Shown here: positions 26,330 to 34,462 of the stretch, one piece after another
Layout: every line of letters starts with the position of its first letter
Position numbering within the stretch: the first letter of the stretch is position 1
NCBI GenBank assembly: GCA_964387285.1
Contig: CAYLWO010000013.1
Coordinates: 42,305-106,304, forward strand
From: Anaerohabitans sp964387285
GTDB taxonomy: Bacteria > Zhuqueibacterota > Zhuqueibacteria > Residuimicrobiales > Residuimicrobiaceae
Direction of reading: 5' to 3'
Length of the DNA stretch: 64,000 bases
Made by a program: the position numbers and the translations under genes
Notes under the pieces: generated by a model
Seen by the model: the letters and a program-made list of their open reading frames with translations, nothing else
Databases searched by the model: none
Told to the model about the DNA's origin: nothing

Positions 26330-27206
26330 ACCAGAAGCAACTCGACAAAAGCGCACGATGATCCTTGCGGTCGCATCAGGAAAAGGCGGGACCGGAAAAA
26401 CAACCGTTTCTGTAAATCTGGCCGCTGTATCAGACCAGCCGGTCCAGCTTTTGGATTGCGACGTGGAAGAGCCTAATGCGCATCTGTTTCTCAACGCCGC
26501 CCTGCAAAATTCAGAGATCACAGGCATACCGGCGCCTCAGGTCGACGAGTCGCTGTGCAACGGTTGCGGAGAATGCGGCAAATTTTGCGCTTTTCATGCC
26601 ATTGTCTCCTATGGCGCCGCCGCCTTGGTGTTTCCGGAGATGTGTCATGCTTGCGGCGGATGCACACTGGCGTGCCCGCAACACGCCATTCAAGAAATCG
26701 ATCATCGCATCGGCGTCGTTGAAATAATGCAAGCCGGCGCCATTACATTGATACAGGGCGTATTGGATGTAGGCGTGGCTATGGCGCCGCCGCTCATTCG
26801 CAGTGTGCTGGCAAAAAGAAGCAGGGACATGCTCACCATCATCGATGCGCCGCCGGGCGCTTCCTGTCCGGTTATCGCCGGCATTCGCCATGCGGATTTG
26901 GTGATACTGGTGACTGAACCAACCCCCTTTGGACTGCACGACCTGAAACTGGCTGTGGATTTGGTTAAAGAACTGGGCAAGGTTTTCGGGGTGGTGATCA
27001 ATCGGGCGGGCTCTGGCGATGATCGCGTGCATGCGTATTGTAAAAAACATGGCATCCCGTTGTTGCTGGAGATTCCGGATGACCGGCGCATCGCCGAGGC
27101 CTATTCCTCCGGCAAACTGGTCGTTGATGCCTTGCCGGAATATCGAGGAATGTATAAAAATTTGCTTGAAAAATGCACACAACTTTGTGCAAAGGAAAAT
27201 CCATGA
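26310..27206 (+). CDS. MinD-superfamily ATPase with inserted 2x[4Fe-4S] ferredoxin domain (1)
   Basis: A 298-residue P-loop ATPase. The deviant Walker A SGKGGTGKTT starts about residue 22. A ferredoxin insert follows with CNGCGECGKFC and CHACGGCTLACP, two full Cx2Cx2Cx3C sets. Then come IIDAPPGASCPVIAG and VTEPTPFGLHDL. Such pairs of MinD-ferredoxin proteins are found in ORP loci and are thought to assemble or insert metal clusters. The partner copy is at 30,662. Frame is open to 26,244, but ATG 26310 (20-base overlap with the gene before) or 26358 fits better. Confidence 0.9.
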   Translation: MHPSANKPEATRQKRTMILAVASGKGGTGKTTVSVNLAAVSDQPVQLLDCDVEEPNAHLFLNAALQNSEITGIPAPQVDESLCNGCGECGKFCAFHAIVSYGAAALVFPEMCHACGGCTLACPQHAIQEIDHRIGVVEIMQAGAITLIQGVLDVGVAMAPPLIRSVLAKRSRDMLTIIDAPPGASCPVIAGIRHADLVILVTEPTPFGLHDLKLAVDLVKELGKVFGVVINRAGSGDDRVHAYCKKHGIPLLLEIPDDRRIAEAYSSGKLVVDALPEYRGMYKNLLEKCTQLCAKENP

Positions 27207-27862
27207 TTAACATCAGGCATGAAGCCGCCCCATTTGTCCTCGCCGGCCTGGCTGTGGGAATGTGTGTTGGATTCCTGTGTCATTCCGTATGGCTGGGAGT
27301 TATCCTGGCGCTGTGCACGAGCGCAGGATTTCTTTTTTTTTTCCGCGATCCGGATCGGCAGCCGCCCCAGGACGAATCGGCCGTCCTCAGCGGCGCGGAC
27401 GGTCGCGTTATGTCGGTGAAGCATCTGACCGAAAATCAGCATCTTGCAACCGAATGTGCGCGCATTAGCGTTTTTCTCAGCGTTTTTGACGTTCACGTCA
27501 ATCGTTCGCCTATAACGGGTCATGCCCAGTTTATCGGTTACTTTGGCGGTAAAAAACACTTTGCCTTTACGGAGAAATCCTCGGAAACCAATCAGCACAA
27601 CAAAATCCTCATCACCGGATCGCAAACGCGATGTCTGGTGGCGCAGATCGTCGGGCCGGTAGCGCGGCGCGTGGTCTACTGGCTTGACCACGACAGACCC
27701 ACGCCGGTAACAGCAGGCGACCGCATCGGCATGATGAAATTCGGTTCTCGCCTCGATGTCTGGTTGCCGCTCGCAGACGTGGAGGTGTTGGTCAAACCCG
27801 GTGATCGCGTCCGTGCCGGGGAAACGGTGCTAGCGCGGGTAAAAAATATTGACAAACGATAA
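27203..27862 (+). CDS. psd: Phosphatidylserine decarboxylase-related protein (short form)
   Basis: Makes phosphatidylethanolamine from phosphatidylserine using a self-generated pyruvoyl group. The 219-residue protein is the short bacterial/archaeal type: two hydrophobic segments at residues 9-45, FFRDPDRQPP, then SVFDVHVNRSP and the processing region MMKFGSRLDVWLP, where cleavage would occur between Gly181 and Ser182. Start is ATG 27203 behind AAAGGAA, overlapping the MinD gene stop. Its place inside an Fe-S/Mo-cofactor operon is odd. It may be a hitchhiker or serve membrane attachment. Confidence 0.9.
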   Translation: MINIRHEAAPFVLAGLAVGMCVGFLCHSVWLGVILALCTSAGFLFFFRDPDRQPPQDESAVLSGADGRVMSVKHLTENQHLATECARISVFLSVFDVHVNRSPITGHAQFIGYFGGKKHFAFTEKSSETNQHNKILITGSQTRCLVAQIVGPVARRVVYWLDHDRPTPVTAGDRIGMMKFGSRLDVWLPLADVEVLVKPGDRVRAGETVLARVKNIDKR

Positions 27863-28340
27863 ATATTTCTGGCAACCGATCGGCATCATTCACAGCGAAC
27901 ATCAGAATCCGGAGCGTACGCCCATCCAACCGGTCTACGCCGCCCATTGCACGGGGAGTGTGGAGGTTTTCCCCGAGTATACGGATGGTCTGGCTGATCT
28001 GGACGGCTTTTCGCATATTTATCTTTTATACCTGTTTCATCGCGTGCAGGCGGTGCGCTTGCGCGTCAAACCATTTCTGCAGGATGTGGAGCGGGGAATA
28101 TTTGCCACCCGCGCTCCTTGCCGGCCCAATCGGATCGGCTTTAGCATTGTCCGGCTGCTCAGGATCGAAGAAAACCTACTGCAGGTAGATGGCGTGGATA
28201 TTCTGGATGGCGCGCCCTTGCTGGACATCAAACCTTATGTCGCACGGTTCGACAACATAGCTGCAACCCGAAACGGCTGGCAGGACGATGTCGATGACGC
28301 TACTGCGCAACGGCAGGGGACGCGCTCTGAACAAGAATAG
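27849..28340 (+). CDS. TrmO/UPF0066 family tRNA methyltransferase-like protein
   Basis: A 163-residue protein of the TsaA/YaeB fold. E. coli TrmO methylates N6-threonylcarbamoyladenosine-37 of tRNA-Thr using SAM. Motifs are GIIHSEHQNPERTPIQP near the N-terminus, LADLDGFSHIYLLYLFH, then FATRAPCRPNRIGFSIVRLL and LDGAPLLDIKPYV, all typical. It lacks the C-terminal extension of E. coli TrmO, as do many UPF0066 members found near metal-cofactor genes, so the actual substrate may differ. The TTG start overlaps the psd stop by 14 bases. Confidence 0.85.
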   Translation: MTNDKYFWQPIGIIHSEHQNPERTPIQPVYAAHCTGSVEVFPEYTDGLADLDGFSHIYLLYLFHRVQAVRLRVKPFLQDVERGIFATRAPCRPNRIGFSIVRLLRIEENLLQVDGVDILDGAPLLDIKPYVARFDNIAATRNGWQDDVDDATAQRQGTRSEQE

Positions 28341-28394
28341 TATCCGACAAGCCTGATTTTCAAAATATAGTTGACACAGGAGTTGAAATTTTCG

Positions 28395-28946
28395 ATGACA
28401 GAAAGAAATCTGCAAATGCAAAGCAGCCTGTCTTTTAGGCTCATGACCATGGAATTCCAAATTCGTTCCTGGTTTTTTCCGCCGGATAAGATCCTGCAAC
28501 AGGTCGGCGTACAACCAACCATGCAGGTCATGGATTTTGGTTGTGGACCGGGTTTTTACGCTATCGCTGCCGCACGGCTCGTGGGCAGGCAGGGCAAAGT
28601 ATTTGCGTTGGACATTCATTCCCTGGCTTTCAGCCGTATGCGTCGGTTGATTAAAAAAGAACAGCATGATAACATCGTTTTGCTGCACAGCCAGGCCATC
28701 ACGGAAATCGACTCCGGGTGCGTGGATCGGATTTTGCTTTTTGATACACTGCATCATTTGGCCGATCCGCAAGAAATCCTGCAACATATGCATCGCGTGC
28801 TGAAAGGCGAAGGCCTGCTCGTGATCAAAGACCATAAATTCTCCGTAAGCCGAATTCAGGAAATGATCCAGGCCAATGGTCTCTACAGTCATACAACCAA
28901 TGCAGGAGAATACCTGCTTTTTAAAAAGGAGAAAACCAGTTCATGA
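28395..28946 (+). CDS. Class I SAM-dependent methyltransferase
   Basis: About 183 residues with a Rossmann methyltransferase core: VMDFGCGPGFYAIAAARLVG (SAM-binding), KVFALDIH (acidic end of beta2) and ILLFDTLHHLADPQEIL. Similar small enzymes occur beside NifX and DUF5320 genes in anaerobes. The substrate is unknown. I choose ATG 28395, preceded by AGGAG; a TTG at 28371 lacks a site. Its stop overlaps the following ATG by four bases. Confidence 0.82.
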   Translation: MTERNLQMQSSLSFRLMTMEFQIRSWFFPPDKILQQVGVQPTMQVMDFGCGPGFYAIAAARLVGRQGKVFALDIHSLAFSRMRRLIKKEQHDNIVLLHSQAITEIDSGCVDRILLFDTLHHLADPQEILQHMHRVLKGEGLLVIKDHKFSVSRIQEMIQANGLYSHTTNAGEYLLFKKEKTSS

Positions 28947-29302
28947 AAATTGCTTTCACCACATCGGGAGACGATCTGCAAGCGGCTCTGGACAGTCGTT
29001 TCGGACGTGCGCCCAAATTTCTTCTGTACGATACGGAAAGTGAAAATTTCACCGTACACGACAATGCGCAGAATCTGAACGCGGCGCAGGGCGCCGGCAT
29101 TCAATCTGCGGAAACCATTGCCCGCCTGGGCGCCAAGGTTCTAGTTACCGGCCATTGCGGTCCCAAGGCTTTTCGTGTTTTATCGGCTGCGGGAATTTCC
29201 GTGTACAGCTCGGATACTCCCACCGTGGCCGAAGCTTTGCAGCAATTTAAAGCCGGAAAACTCTTTCCTATTCTTGCAGCGGACGTCGAGGGTCATTGGT
29301 AG
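28943..29302 (+). CDS. NifX/NafY-like Mo-Fe-cluster-binding protein
   Basis: A 119-residue single-domain member of the dinitrogenase iron-molybdenum cofactor family: KIAFTTSGDDLQAALDSRFGRAPKF, VHDNAQNLNAAQGAGIQSAE and VTGHCGPKAFRVLSAAGISVY. The family holds metal-sulfur clusters in transit. A GGAGAA ribosome site lies just upstream. It differs clearly from the two other family members in this operon, so each may handle a different step or cluster. Confidence 0.9.
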   Translation: MKIAFTTSGDDLQAALDSRFGRAPKFLLYDTESENFTVHDNAQNLNAAQGAGIQSAETIARLGAKVLVTGHCGPKAFRVLSAAGISVYSSDTPTVAEALQQFKAGKLFPILAADVEGHW

Positions 29303-29336
29303 GATCAAATTCAATTAAAATGAAAGGCCAGGCGAT

Positions 29337-29900
29337 ATGAATGCCGTCTCAAGTTTCATCCCCAGGCGCATGTTTTTTACAAACGGCGTCGGTTATCATA
29401 AAAACAAACTGCAGAGCTTTGAATTGGCGCTCAGAGACGCGGATGTCGAGATATGCAACCTCGTCATGGTATCGAGCATCTTTGCTCCCGGATGCAAAAT
29501 TATCTCGCGCAAACAGGGAGTTAAAGAACTGAAGGCGGGTCAAATCACCTTTGTGGTTATGGCGCAGGAATGCACCAACGAACCCAATCGTCTGGTGTCT
29601 GCAGCCGTTGGTCTGGCTCGTCCAGCCAATTCCGAGCGTTACGGCTATATCAGTGAGCATCACTCCTTCGGCGAGACGGAAAAGAAAACAGCGGATTTTG
29701 CCGAAGATCTGGCCGCCACCATGCTCGCCTCCACCCTGGGCATCGAGTTGGATGCCAATGTCGCCTGGAATGAAAGAAAAAAACTGTATCAGATCAAACA
29801 GTATAATTTCACCAGTCGCAGCATCGCCCAGTCGGCCAAAGGTCATAAAGACGGTCTTTGGACCACCGTGTTGGCTTGTGCCGTCATGTTGATGGATTAG
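29337..29900 (+). CDS. Pyruvoyl-dependent arginine decarboxylase
   Basis: Converts arginine to agmatine, an entry to polyamines or acid resistance. The 187-residue protein matches the PvlArgDC family: FFTNGVGYHKNKLQSFELAL, the cleavage region LVMVSSIFAPGCKII (autocleavage between Ser46 and Ser47 would make the pyruvoyl group), and ARPANSERYGYISEHHSFGE. It follows a NifX gene by 34 bases in what looks like the same transcript, an unexpected setting. A palindromic repeat lies just after its stop. Confidence 0.92.
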   Translation: MNAVSSFIPRRMFFTNGVGYHKNKLQSFELALRDADVEICNLVMVSSIFAPGCKIISRKQGVKELKAGQITFVVMAQECTNEPNRLVSAAVGLARPANSERYGYISEHHSFGETEKKTADFAEDLAATMLASTLGIELDANVAWNERKKLYQIKQYNFTSRSIAQSAKGHKDGLWTTVLACAVMLMD

Positions 29901-29910
29901 TTCTTATTTT

Positions 29911-29939
29911 CCTTGCGATGGTTTAAAACCTTCGCAAGG
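29911..29939. repeat. Dispersed palindromic repeat, copy 3
   Basis: CCTTGCGATGGTTT, one base, then AAACCTTCGCAAGG: a near-perfect 29-bp palindrome with one mismatch. Same family as 14712-14740 and 21981-22008. It separates the two halves of the ORP-like operon. Confidence 0.88.
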
Positions 29940-30028
29940 TCGTTTCTCGAGCACCAATCGCTCAATAAAGGACATAAGAAGCGTTTCACTTTTTTGAGTA
30001 ACTGCAACTTTATATTTTGGAGGCGTCA

Positions 30029-30379
30029 ATGCCCGGATTTGATGGAACCGGTCCGACCGGTCAAGGTCCCATGACCGGTAGATGCCGCGGCTATTGTTTG
30101 TTAAAATTGCCGGGCCCCTCGGAAAATATGGCAACGGGTTTTATCGGCAAATCAGGTATTCCTTTCATTCACAGTGTACCACGGCATTCATGCCGTGATT
30201 TTTACGATGATGTTGCTTTTGAGCGACGCAGCTCATCTCCCTATAGAGAAGTCATTAAAAACGCATCCGCGCAATCCGCCTGGACCTTGCATCAAAGCAT
30301 GTTGGGCATCGGCTTTCGCCTGGAACGCATAAAAAATCGCATTATACAACCGGATAAAACGGATTTTAAGCACGAATAA
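30029..30379 (+). CDS. Second DUF5320-like small protein
   Basis: A 116-residue protein starting MPGFDGTGPTGQGPMTGRCR, the DUF5320-type N-terminus, followed by GYC. The rest is not Gly-rich and carries His/Cys in PRHSCRDF and a C-terminal helical part. Start is ATG 30029 behind TGGAGG; the frame also runs four codons upstream. The function is unknown. It begins the second part of the operon after the palindromic repeat. Confidence 0.75.
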   Translation: MPGFDGTGPTGQGPMTGRCRGYCLLKLPGPSENMATGFIGKSGIPFIHSVPRHSCRDFYDDVAFERRSSSPYREVIKNASAQSAWTLHQSMLGIGFRLERIKNRIIQPDKTDFKHE

Positions 30380-30398
30380 TCCTTGCCATGGAGCTTGT

Positions 30399-30665
30399 AT
30401 GCCTAATTATGAGTATCGTTGCGATGCCTGCGGTCTGAAATTCGAGCGTCGGCAGACGATGAGTGAAGCCGCCATTACCCAATGCCCCAGCTGCGGAGCG
30501 TCGATTCATCGGCTGGTAACCGGCGGCGCCGGTTTCATCCTGAAAGGAGCGTCATCAGGCCCATCGATGAAATCGGCAAAAGAGTGTTCGCTGCAAACCA
30601 CTGGCCGCACCTGTTGTGGCCGCGATCAACGCTGCGGCAAACCGGACTGCGGCAGCGAGAAATGA
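30399..30665 (+). CDS. FmdB-family zinc-ribbon protein
   Basis: An 88-residue protein opening PNYEYRCDACGLKFERRQ and CPSCGASIHRLVTGGAGF, the classic FmdB zinc ribbon (two CxxC pairs). A second Cys-rich part follows (CSLQTTGRTCCGRDQRCGKP), unusual in size and possibly another metal site. FmdB proteins are linked to formamidase regulation by name only. The stop overlaps the next ATG (ATGA), so translation with the MinD gene is coupled. Confidence 0.85.
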   Translation: MPNYEYRCDACGLKFERRQTMSEAAITQCPSCGASIHRLVTGGAGFILKGASSGPSMKSAKECSLQTTGRTCCGRDQRCGKPDCGSEK

Positions 30666-31546
30666 AAGAGCTGGTTATCATCAGCGGCAAAGGAGGTTCC
30701 GGCAAGACCAGTGTCACGGCATCGTTCGCCGTGCTTGCGAATCAGCCGGTTCTGGCCGATTGCGACGTAGATGCTGCAGACCTGCATCTGGTGCTTGTGC
30801 CGCGCATTATACAACGCCGCCAATTTTACAGCGGTCATCAGGCGGTCATACGCGTGAAAGAGTGCATCGGCTGCGGTGCTTGTCTGGCCTATTGCCGTTA
30901 CAACGCGGTTACCATGGAGCAGAAAAATACCGATCTGCCGCAATTTAGTATAGATCCTGTCGCTTGCGAGGGGTGCGGCGTATGTGTGCATTTTTGTCCG
31001 GTGCAGGCTATCGACTTTCCTGAAAGCTTGTGCGGAGAATGGATGATATCGGAAACGCGTTGCGGTCCCATGGTGCATGCGCGCCTGGCAACAGCAGCGG
31101 AAAATTCCGGCAAACTGGTTTCCACCGTGCGGCAAGAAGCGCGCCGCATCGCAGAGAAAAAAAAACGATCCCTGATCCTGGTCGATGGTCCGCCCGGCAT
31201 CGGCTGTCCGGTGATCGCTTCGCTGACCGGCGCTTCGCAAGTGCTGATCGTGACCGAGCCGACGGTCTCCGGGCAACATGATATGGAACGTGTGCTGGCT
31301 TTGACCAAACATTTTAAAATACCTGCCTGTATCTGCGTCAACAAGTGGGATCTGAATCCGGGAATGACCGATCGTATTGAAGAGCAGGCGCGTCAGGCAG
31401 GAGTGCAGACCGTGGGACGCATTCGTTACGATCCTCTGGTCACGCAGGCGCAAATACAAGAAAGGGCCGTAGTAGAAATCGATGCTCCCTGCAGCGATGA
31501 TATTCGGCAAATCTGGAAAAAACTGCAAGCAATAGGAGAGCTTTAA
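30662..31546 (+). CDS. MinD-superfamily ATPase with inserted 2x[4Fe-4S] ferredoxin domain (2)
   Basis: A 294-residue paralogue of the protein at 26,310. It has SGKGGSGKTSV at the N-terminus, CIGCGACLAYC and CEGCGVCVHFCP in the ferredoxin insert, LVDGPPGIGCPVIASL and VTEPTVSGQHDM. Start is ATG 30662, overlapping the FmdB stop. The frame runs up to 30482, but that is a shadow of FmdB. In ORP loci two such ATPases act together, probably as a heterodimer. Confidence 0.92.
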   Translation: MKELVIISGKGGSGKTSVTASFAVLANQPVLADCDVDAADLHLVLVPRIIQRRQFYSGHQAVIRVKECIGCGACLAYCRYNAVTMEQKNTDLPQFSIDPVACEGCGVCVHFCPVQAIDFPESLCGEWMISETRCGPMVHARLATAAENSGKLVSTVRQEARRIAEKKKRSLILVDGPPGIGCPVIASLTGASQVLIVTEPTVSGQHDMERVLALTKHFKIPACICVNKWDLNPGMTDRIEEQARQAGVQTVGRIRYDPLVTQAQIQERAVVEIDAPCSDDIRQIWKKLQAIGEL

Positions 31547-31548
31547 AA

Positions 31549-32838
31549 ATGGAATGTATGGAAATGGAAAACCTTTCCGCCGTGGCCATAGATCACGCAA
31601 CCAATCCGCGCAACCTCGGTCCCCTCGCTTTGTTCGACGGTCACAGTAAAATTACCGGGCCGTGCGGCGACACCATGGAGTTCTGGCTTACGGCGCGCAA
31701 CGATAAAATCATCAGAGTAACCTTTATCACAGACGGCTGCGGACCCTCGTTGGCCAGCGGCAGCATGGCCACCTGTCTGGCTCAAGGCAAACGCATCCAG
31801 GAGGCTGCTTCGATAAAACAGCAGGATATTCTTGAGGCTCTGGAAGGATTGCCGCAGGATTCTCAACATTGTGCTCGGCTGGCAGCCAATACGCTCAAAG
31901 CGGCATGTGAAAACTTTATTGAAAGGCAAAAACAATTGGCACGATCCTATGGTAAGAAATCAACCTGCGAAACCTGCGAGGACAAAGAGTGTTCGGCAAC
32001 GCAGCGAAAAACGGATGAAAGCGATCAGGATTTCCAGGAGCGTCAGAAACTGCAATCGCGGTTGTGCCGCATCAAACGTAAAATCGTCGTCCTGTCCGGC
32101 AAAGGCGGCGTGGGCAAAAGCACAGTGGCGGTCAACCTGGCCGCAGCGCTTATGCTGTCGGGAAAAAGGGTCGGATTGCTCGACATTGATATTCACGGAC
32201 CAAGCATCCCCACCATGCTGGGACTGGAGCGCGAGACGGTTATCAATGATGAAGACGGATTGCTGCCCATTGAATTGGGCGACATGAAAATAATGTCCCT
32301 GGGCTTTTTGTTGCGCAATCAGGACGATGCGGTCATCTGGCGCGGCCCCATGAAAATGGGCGTGATCAAACAGTTTCTCATGGATGTGGCATGGGGAGAA
32401 CTGGACTATCTGATTATCGACTCGCCTCCGGGCACCGGCGACGAACCCCTGTCGCTCTGTCAGCTGATTGACCCGTTGGACGGCGCTGTTATCGTCACCA
32501 CGCCGCAAAAAGTGGCTGCGGTGGACGTGCGCAAGTCCATCACTTTTTGCCGGCAACTCAAGGTGCCGGTCATCGGCGTGGTGGAAAACATGAGTGGATT
32601 TGTCTGCCCCAAATGCGGCGAGGTTACACAAATACTGCCGTCCGGCGGCGGCAAACGCATTGCCGAAGACATGCACGTGCCGTTCCTGGGCAGCATTCCC
32701 ATGGATGCGCAAATTGCCGAAGCCTGCGACAACGGCCGGGTTTTCATCCATCACTATGCGGCAGGCAGCACAGCCAAAATTATGCAGAAAATAATTGAAC
32801 CGATCATCAGCAGCGATGAAGAGAAAAAAACAGCGTAA
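31549..32838 (+). CDS. IscU/NifU-like scaffold fused to Mrp/Nbp35 Fe-S carrier ATPase
   Basis: A 429-residue fusion. Residues 1-130 are an IscU/NifU-N scaffold with the three cluster Cys at 39 (GPCGD), 64 (DGCGPS) and 108. A Cys-rich joint follows (CETCEDKEC, 140-148). Residues 178-425 are an Mrp/ApbC ATPase: SGKGGVGKST, DIDIHGPSIPTMLG, DSPPGTGDEPLS and the carrier motif CPKCGEV that binds a bridging [4Fe-4S] cluster. Scaffold and carrier in one chain would allow direct cluster hand-over. It follows the MinD gene by two bases. A stand-alone cysteine desulfurase is not seen in the window. Confidence 0.92.
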   Translation: MECMEMENLSAVAIDHATNPRNLGPLALFDGHSKITGPCGDTMEFWLTARNDKIIRVTFITDGCGPSLASGSMATCLAQGKRIQEAASIKQQDILEALEGLPQDSQHCARLAANTLKAACENFIERQKQLARSYGKKSTCETCEDKECSATQRKTDESDQDFQERQKLQSRLCRIKRKIVVLSGKGGVGKSTVAVNLAAALMLSGKRVGLLDIDIHGPSIPTMLGLERETVINDEDGLLPIELGDMKIMSLGFLLRNQDDAVIWRGPMKMGVIKQFLMDVAWGELDYLIIDSPPGTGDEPLSLCQLIDPLDGAVIVTTPQKVAAVDVRKSITFCRQLKVPVIGVVENMSGFVCPKCGEVTQILPSGGGKRIAEDMHVPFLGSIPMDAQIAEACDNGRVFIHHYAAGSTAKIMQKIIEPIISSDEEKKTA

Positions 32839-32900
32839 AAATTTTTCGAATACAAAACTACTCGTACAGGCCGACTTTACATTATTAAAAGGAAAGAAAA

Positions 32901-33239
32901 ATGAAAATTGCCATCCCCCTTGCCAACGGTAAATTAGCCATGCATTTCGGACATTGCGAACAATTTGCGTTTTTGGATATAAATCCGGCGGAGAAAAAAA
33001 TAACGCAACGACAGGATCTGCAGGCGCCTCCCCACGAGCCGGGATTGTTGCCGAGGTGGCTGGCGGAGCGCGGCGCGACCATGATCATCGCCGGCGGCAT
33101 GGGGCAGCGAGCGCAGGGATTATTTGCCGAACAGGGCATTCAGGTCATCATCGGCGCGCCGTCCGAGACGCCGGAAAAGTTGGTCATGGATTATTTAAGC
33201 GGCACGCTGCAATCGGGGCAAAATATTTGCGACCACTAG
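32901..33239 (+). CDS. NifX-like / ORP-like Mo-Fe-cluster-binding protein
   Basis: A 112-residue protein of the dinitrogenase iron-molybdenum cofactor family: MKIAIPLANGKLAMHFGHC, then PPHEPGLLPRWLAERGATMI and GGMGQRAQGLFAEQGIQVI. The sequence and place after Mrp make it the best counterpart of the orange protein (ORP), which binds a Mo-Cu-S cluster in Desulfovibrio. That cluster is inferred, not shown. The ribosome site AAAGGAAAG lies six bases upstream. Confidence 0.88.
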   Translation: MKIAIPLANGKLAMHFGHCEQFAFLDINPAEKKITQRQDLQAPPHEPGLLPRWLAERGATMIIAGGMGQRAQGLFAEQGIQVIIGAPSETPEKLVMDYLSGTLQSGQNICDH

Positions 33240-33428
33240 CCGGATTTGAGCCCATGCAGTCCGTCTATTCCATGTATGGCTGTTTTTCCGGAATGATTGA
33301 TATAAAAATGCATGATATTTTCCTGCAGATAATCTCGGCGCATCGGTGATAAGGTATGACAGAAAAAAAAATCCGTAAGGATAACAAAAACTATTTCAGG
33401 ATTGGTAATTCCGTTTAAAGGATGCCGC

Positions 33429-34271
33429 ATGACTCTTACTGACGGGAAGAACGTTAAAATCACTATCATTGTCGATAACCATGCCGGGGACGGCCTGGTT
33501 GCGGAACACGGTTTTGCTCTTTGGATAGAGACTCAGGGAAAGCAAATTCTTTTCGACACGGGCCAGGGTCATGCTCTGCTTGCCAACAGCCGGGCATTAG
33601 GAATCGATTTACGGCAAACGGATCTGCTGGTGCTGAGTCACGGTCATTACGATCATACCGGCGGCGTATATCATGTATTGCAGGCTGCACCTAAAGTCAC
33701 GGTATATGCACATCCACAAGTTCTAATCGACCGCTACTCGGTTCGCGACACTGTCGCAAAAAAGGTTTCCATGGATAATGAATGCCGCACCTTGCTCGAA
33801 TGCAGAGCGAAACAAAAAATGCACTGGGTCACACGAAAAATAGAGCTTTTGCCCGGCGTCGAATTGACCGGTCCCATTGCACGTCGCACACACTTTGAAG
33901 ACAGCGGCGGTCCGTTCTTCCTCGATCCTTTGGCAAAACAAGCTGATCCTTTGCATGACGACCAGGCGTTGTGGATCCATTCGCCAAAAGGTCTTTTGCT
34001 GATCGTCGGTTGCAGCCATGCCGGTATTATTAACACCATCTCACAGGCGCTCGAACAAACCGGCCAAAACCGCATACACATGATTCTGGGCGGCATGCAT
34101 CTGCTCAACGCCGGCGAAGAACGGCTACAGATCACCCTGGCCGCTCTGGCAGACGCAGCGGAGCATCTTTATCCCTGCCATTGCACCGGAGACGCTGTCG
34201 TGCAAAAAATGCGGCAGGCGCTCCCGGACCAGACGCATACCACGCAAGCTGGATTGCTACTGGATTTTTAA
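33429..34271 (+). CDS. Metallo-beta-lactamase-fold hydrolase (DHPMR-phosphate-synthase-like)
   Basis: A 280-residue enzyme of the MBL fold. Metal ligands are in LSHGHYDHTGG (HxHxDH), in VGCSHAGIIN and in YPCHCTG. The opening TIIVDNHAGDGLVAEHGFAL is typical of the 7,8-dihydropterin-6-methyl-aminobenzene phosphate synthase-like group, whose real substrates are mostly unknown outside methanogens. Start is ATG 33429 behind AAAGGAT. It closes the ORP-like cluster, 190 bases after the NifX-like gene. Confidence 0.85.
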   Translation: MTLTDGKNVKITIIVDNHAGDGLVAEHGFALWIETQGKQILFDTGQGHALLANSRALGIDLRQTDLLVLSHGHYDHTGGVYHVLQAAPKVTVYAHPQVLIDRYSVRDTVAKKVSMDNECRTLLECRAKQKMHWVTRKIELLPGVELTGPIARRTHFEDSGGPFFLDPLAKQADPLHDDQALWIHSPKGLLLIVGCSHAGIINTISQALEQTGQNRIHMILGGMHLLNAGEERLQITLAALADAAEHLYPCHCTGDAVVQKMRQALPDQTHTTQAGLLLDF

Positions 34272-34281
34272 CCATAAAGAT

Positions 34282-34390
34282 ATTACGTCCCTGACGGGAC
34301 GTGGATTTTCGTTTTACGTTCATCATAGAAATATTACGTCCCTGGGGACAGATCGAAAACATGTCCCATAGGGACAGGCTATTTCTATAT
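34282..34390. repeat. Hairpin repeat cluster (ATATTACGTCCCT family)
   Basis: The unit ATATTACGTCCCT occurs twice, about 47 bases apart. The first copy forms a hairpin ACGTCCC-TGAC-GGGACGT (34285-34302). The second is followed by TGTCCC-ATA-GGGACA and is bracketed by inverted CATAGAAATA / TATTTCTAT. This is REP-like dispersed-repeat architecture, not a terminator. Confidence 0.7.
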
Positions 34391-34462
34391 GTCTGGAAGC
34401 GATTTTTCAGATTATCAGTAAAAAACAGGCAGAAAATCCCAAGGATAGGGTTAAGAGACTGG

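Noticed and set aside
30482..30661. 60-codon N-terminal extension of the second MinD ATPase
   Set aside because: It overlaps the FmdB gene in another frame. The real start is the ATGA-coupled ATG at 30662.
31960..32754. 264-codon minus-strand open frame
   Set aside because: Antisense to the IscU-Mrp fusion gene; a shadow.
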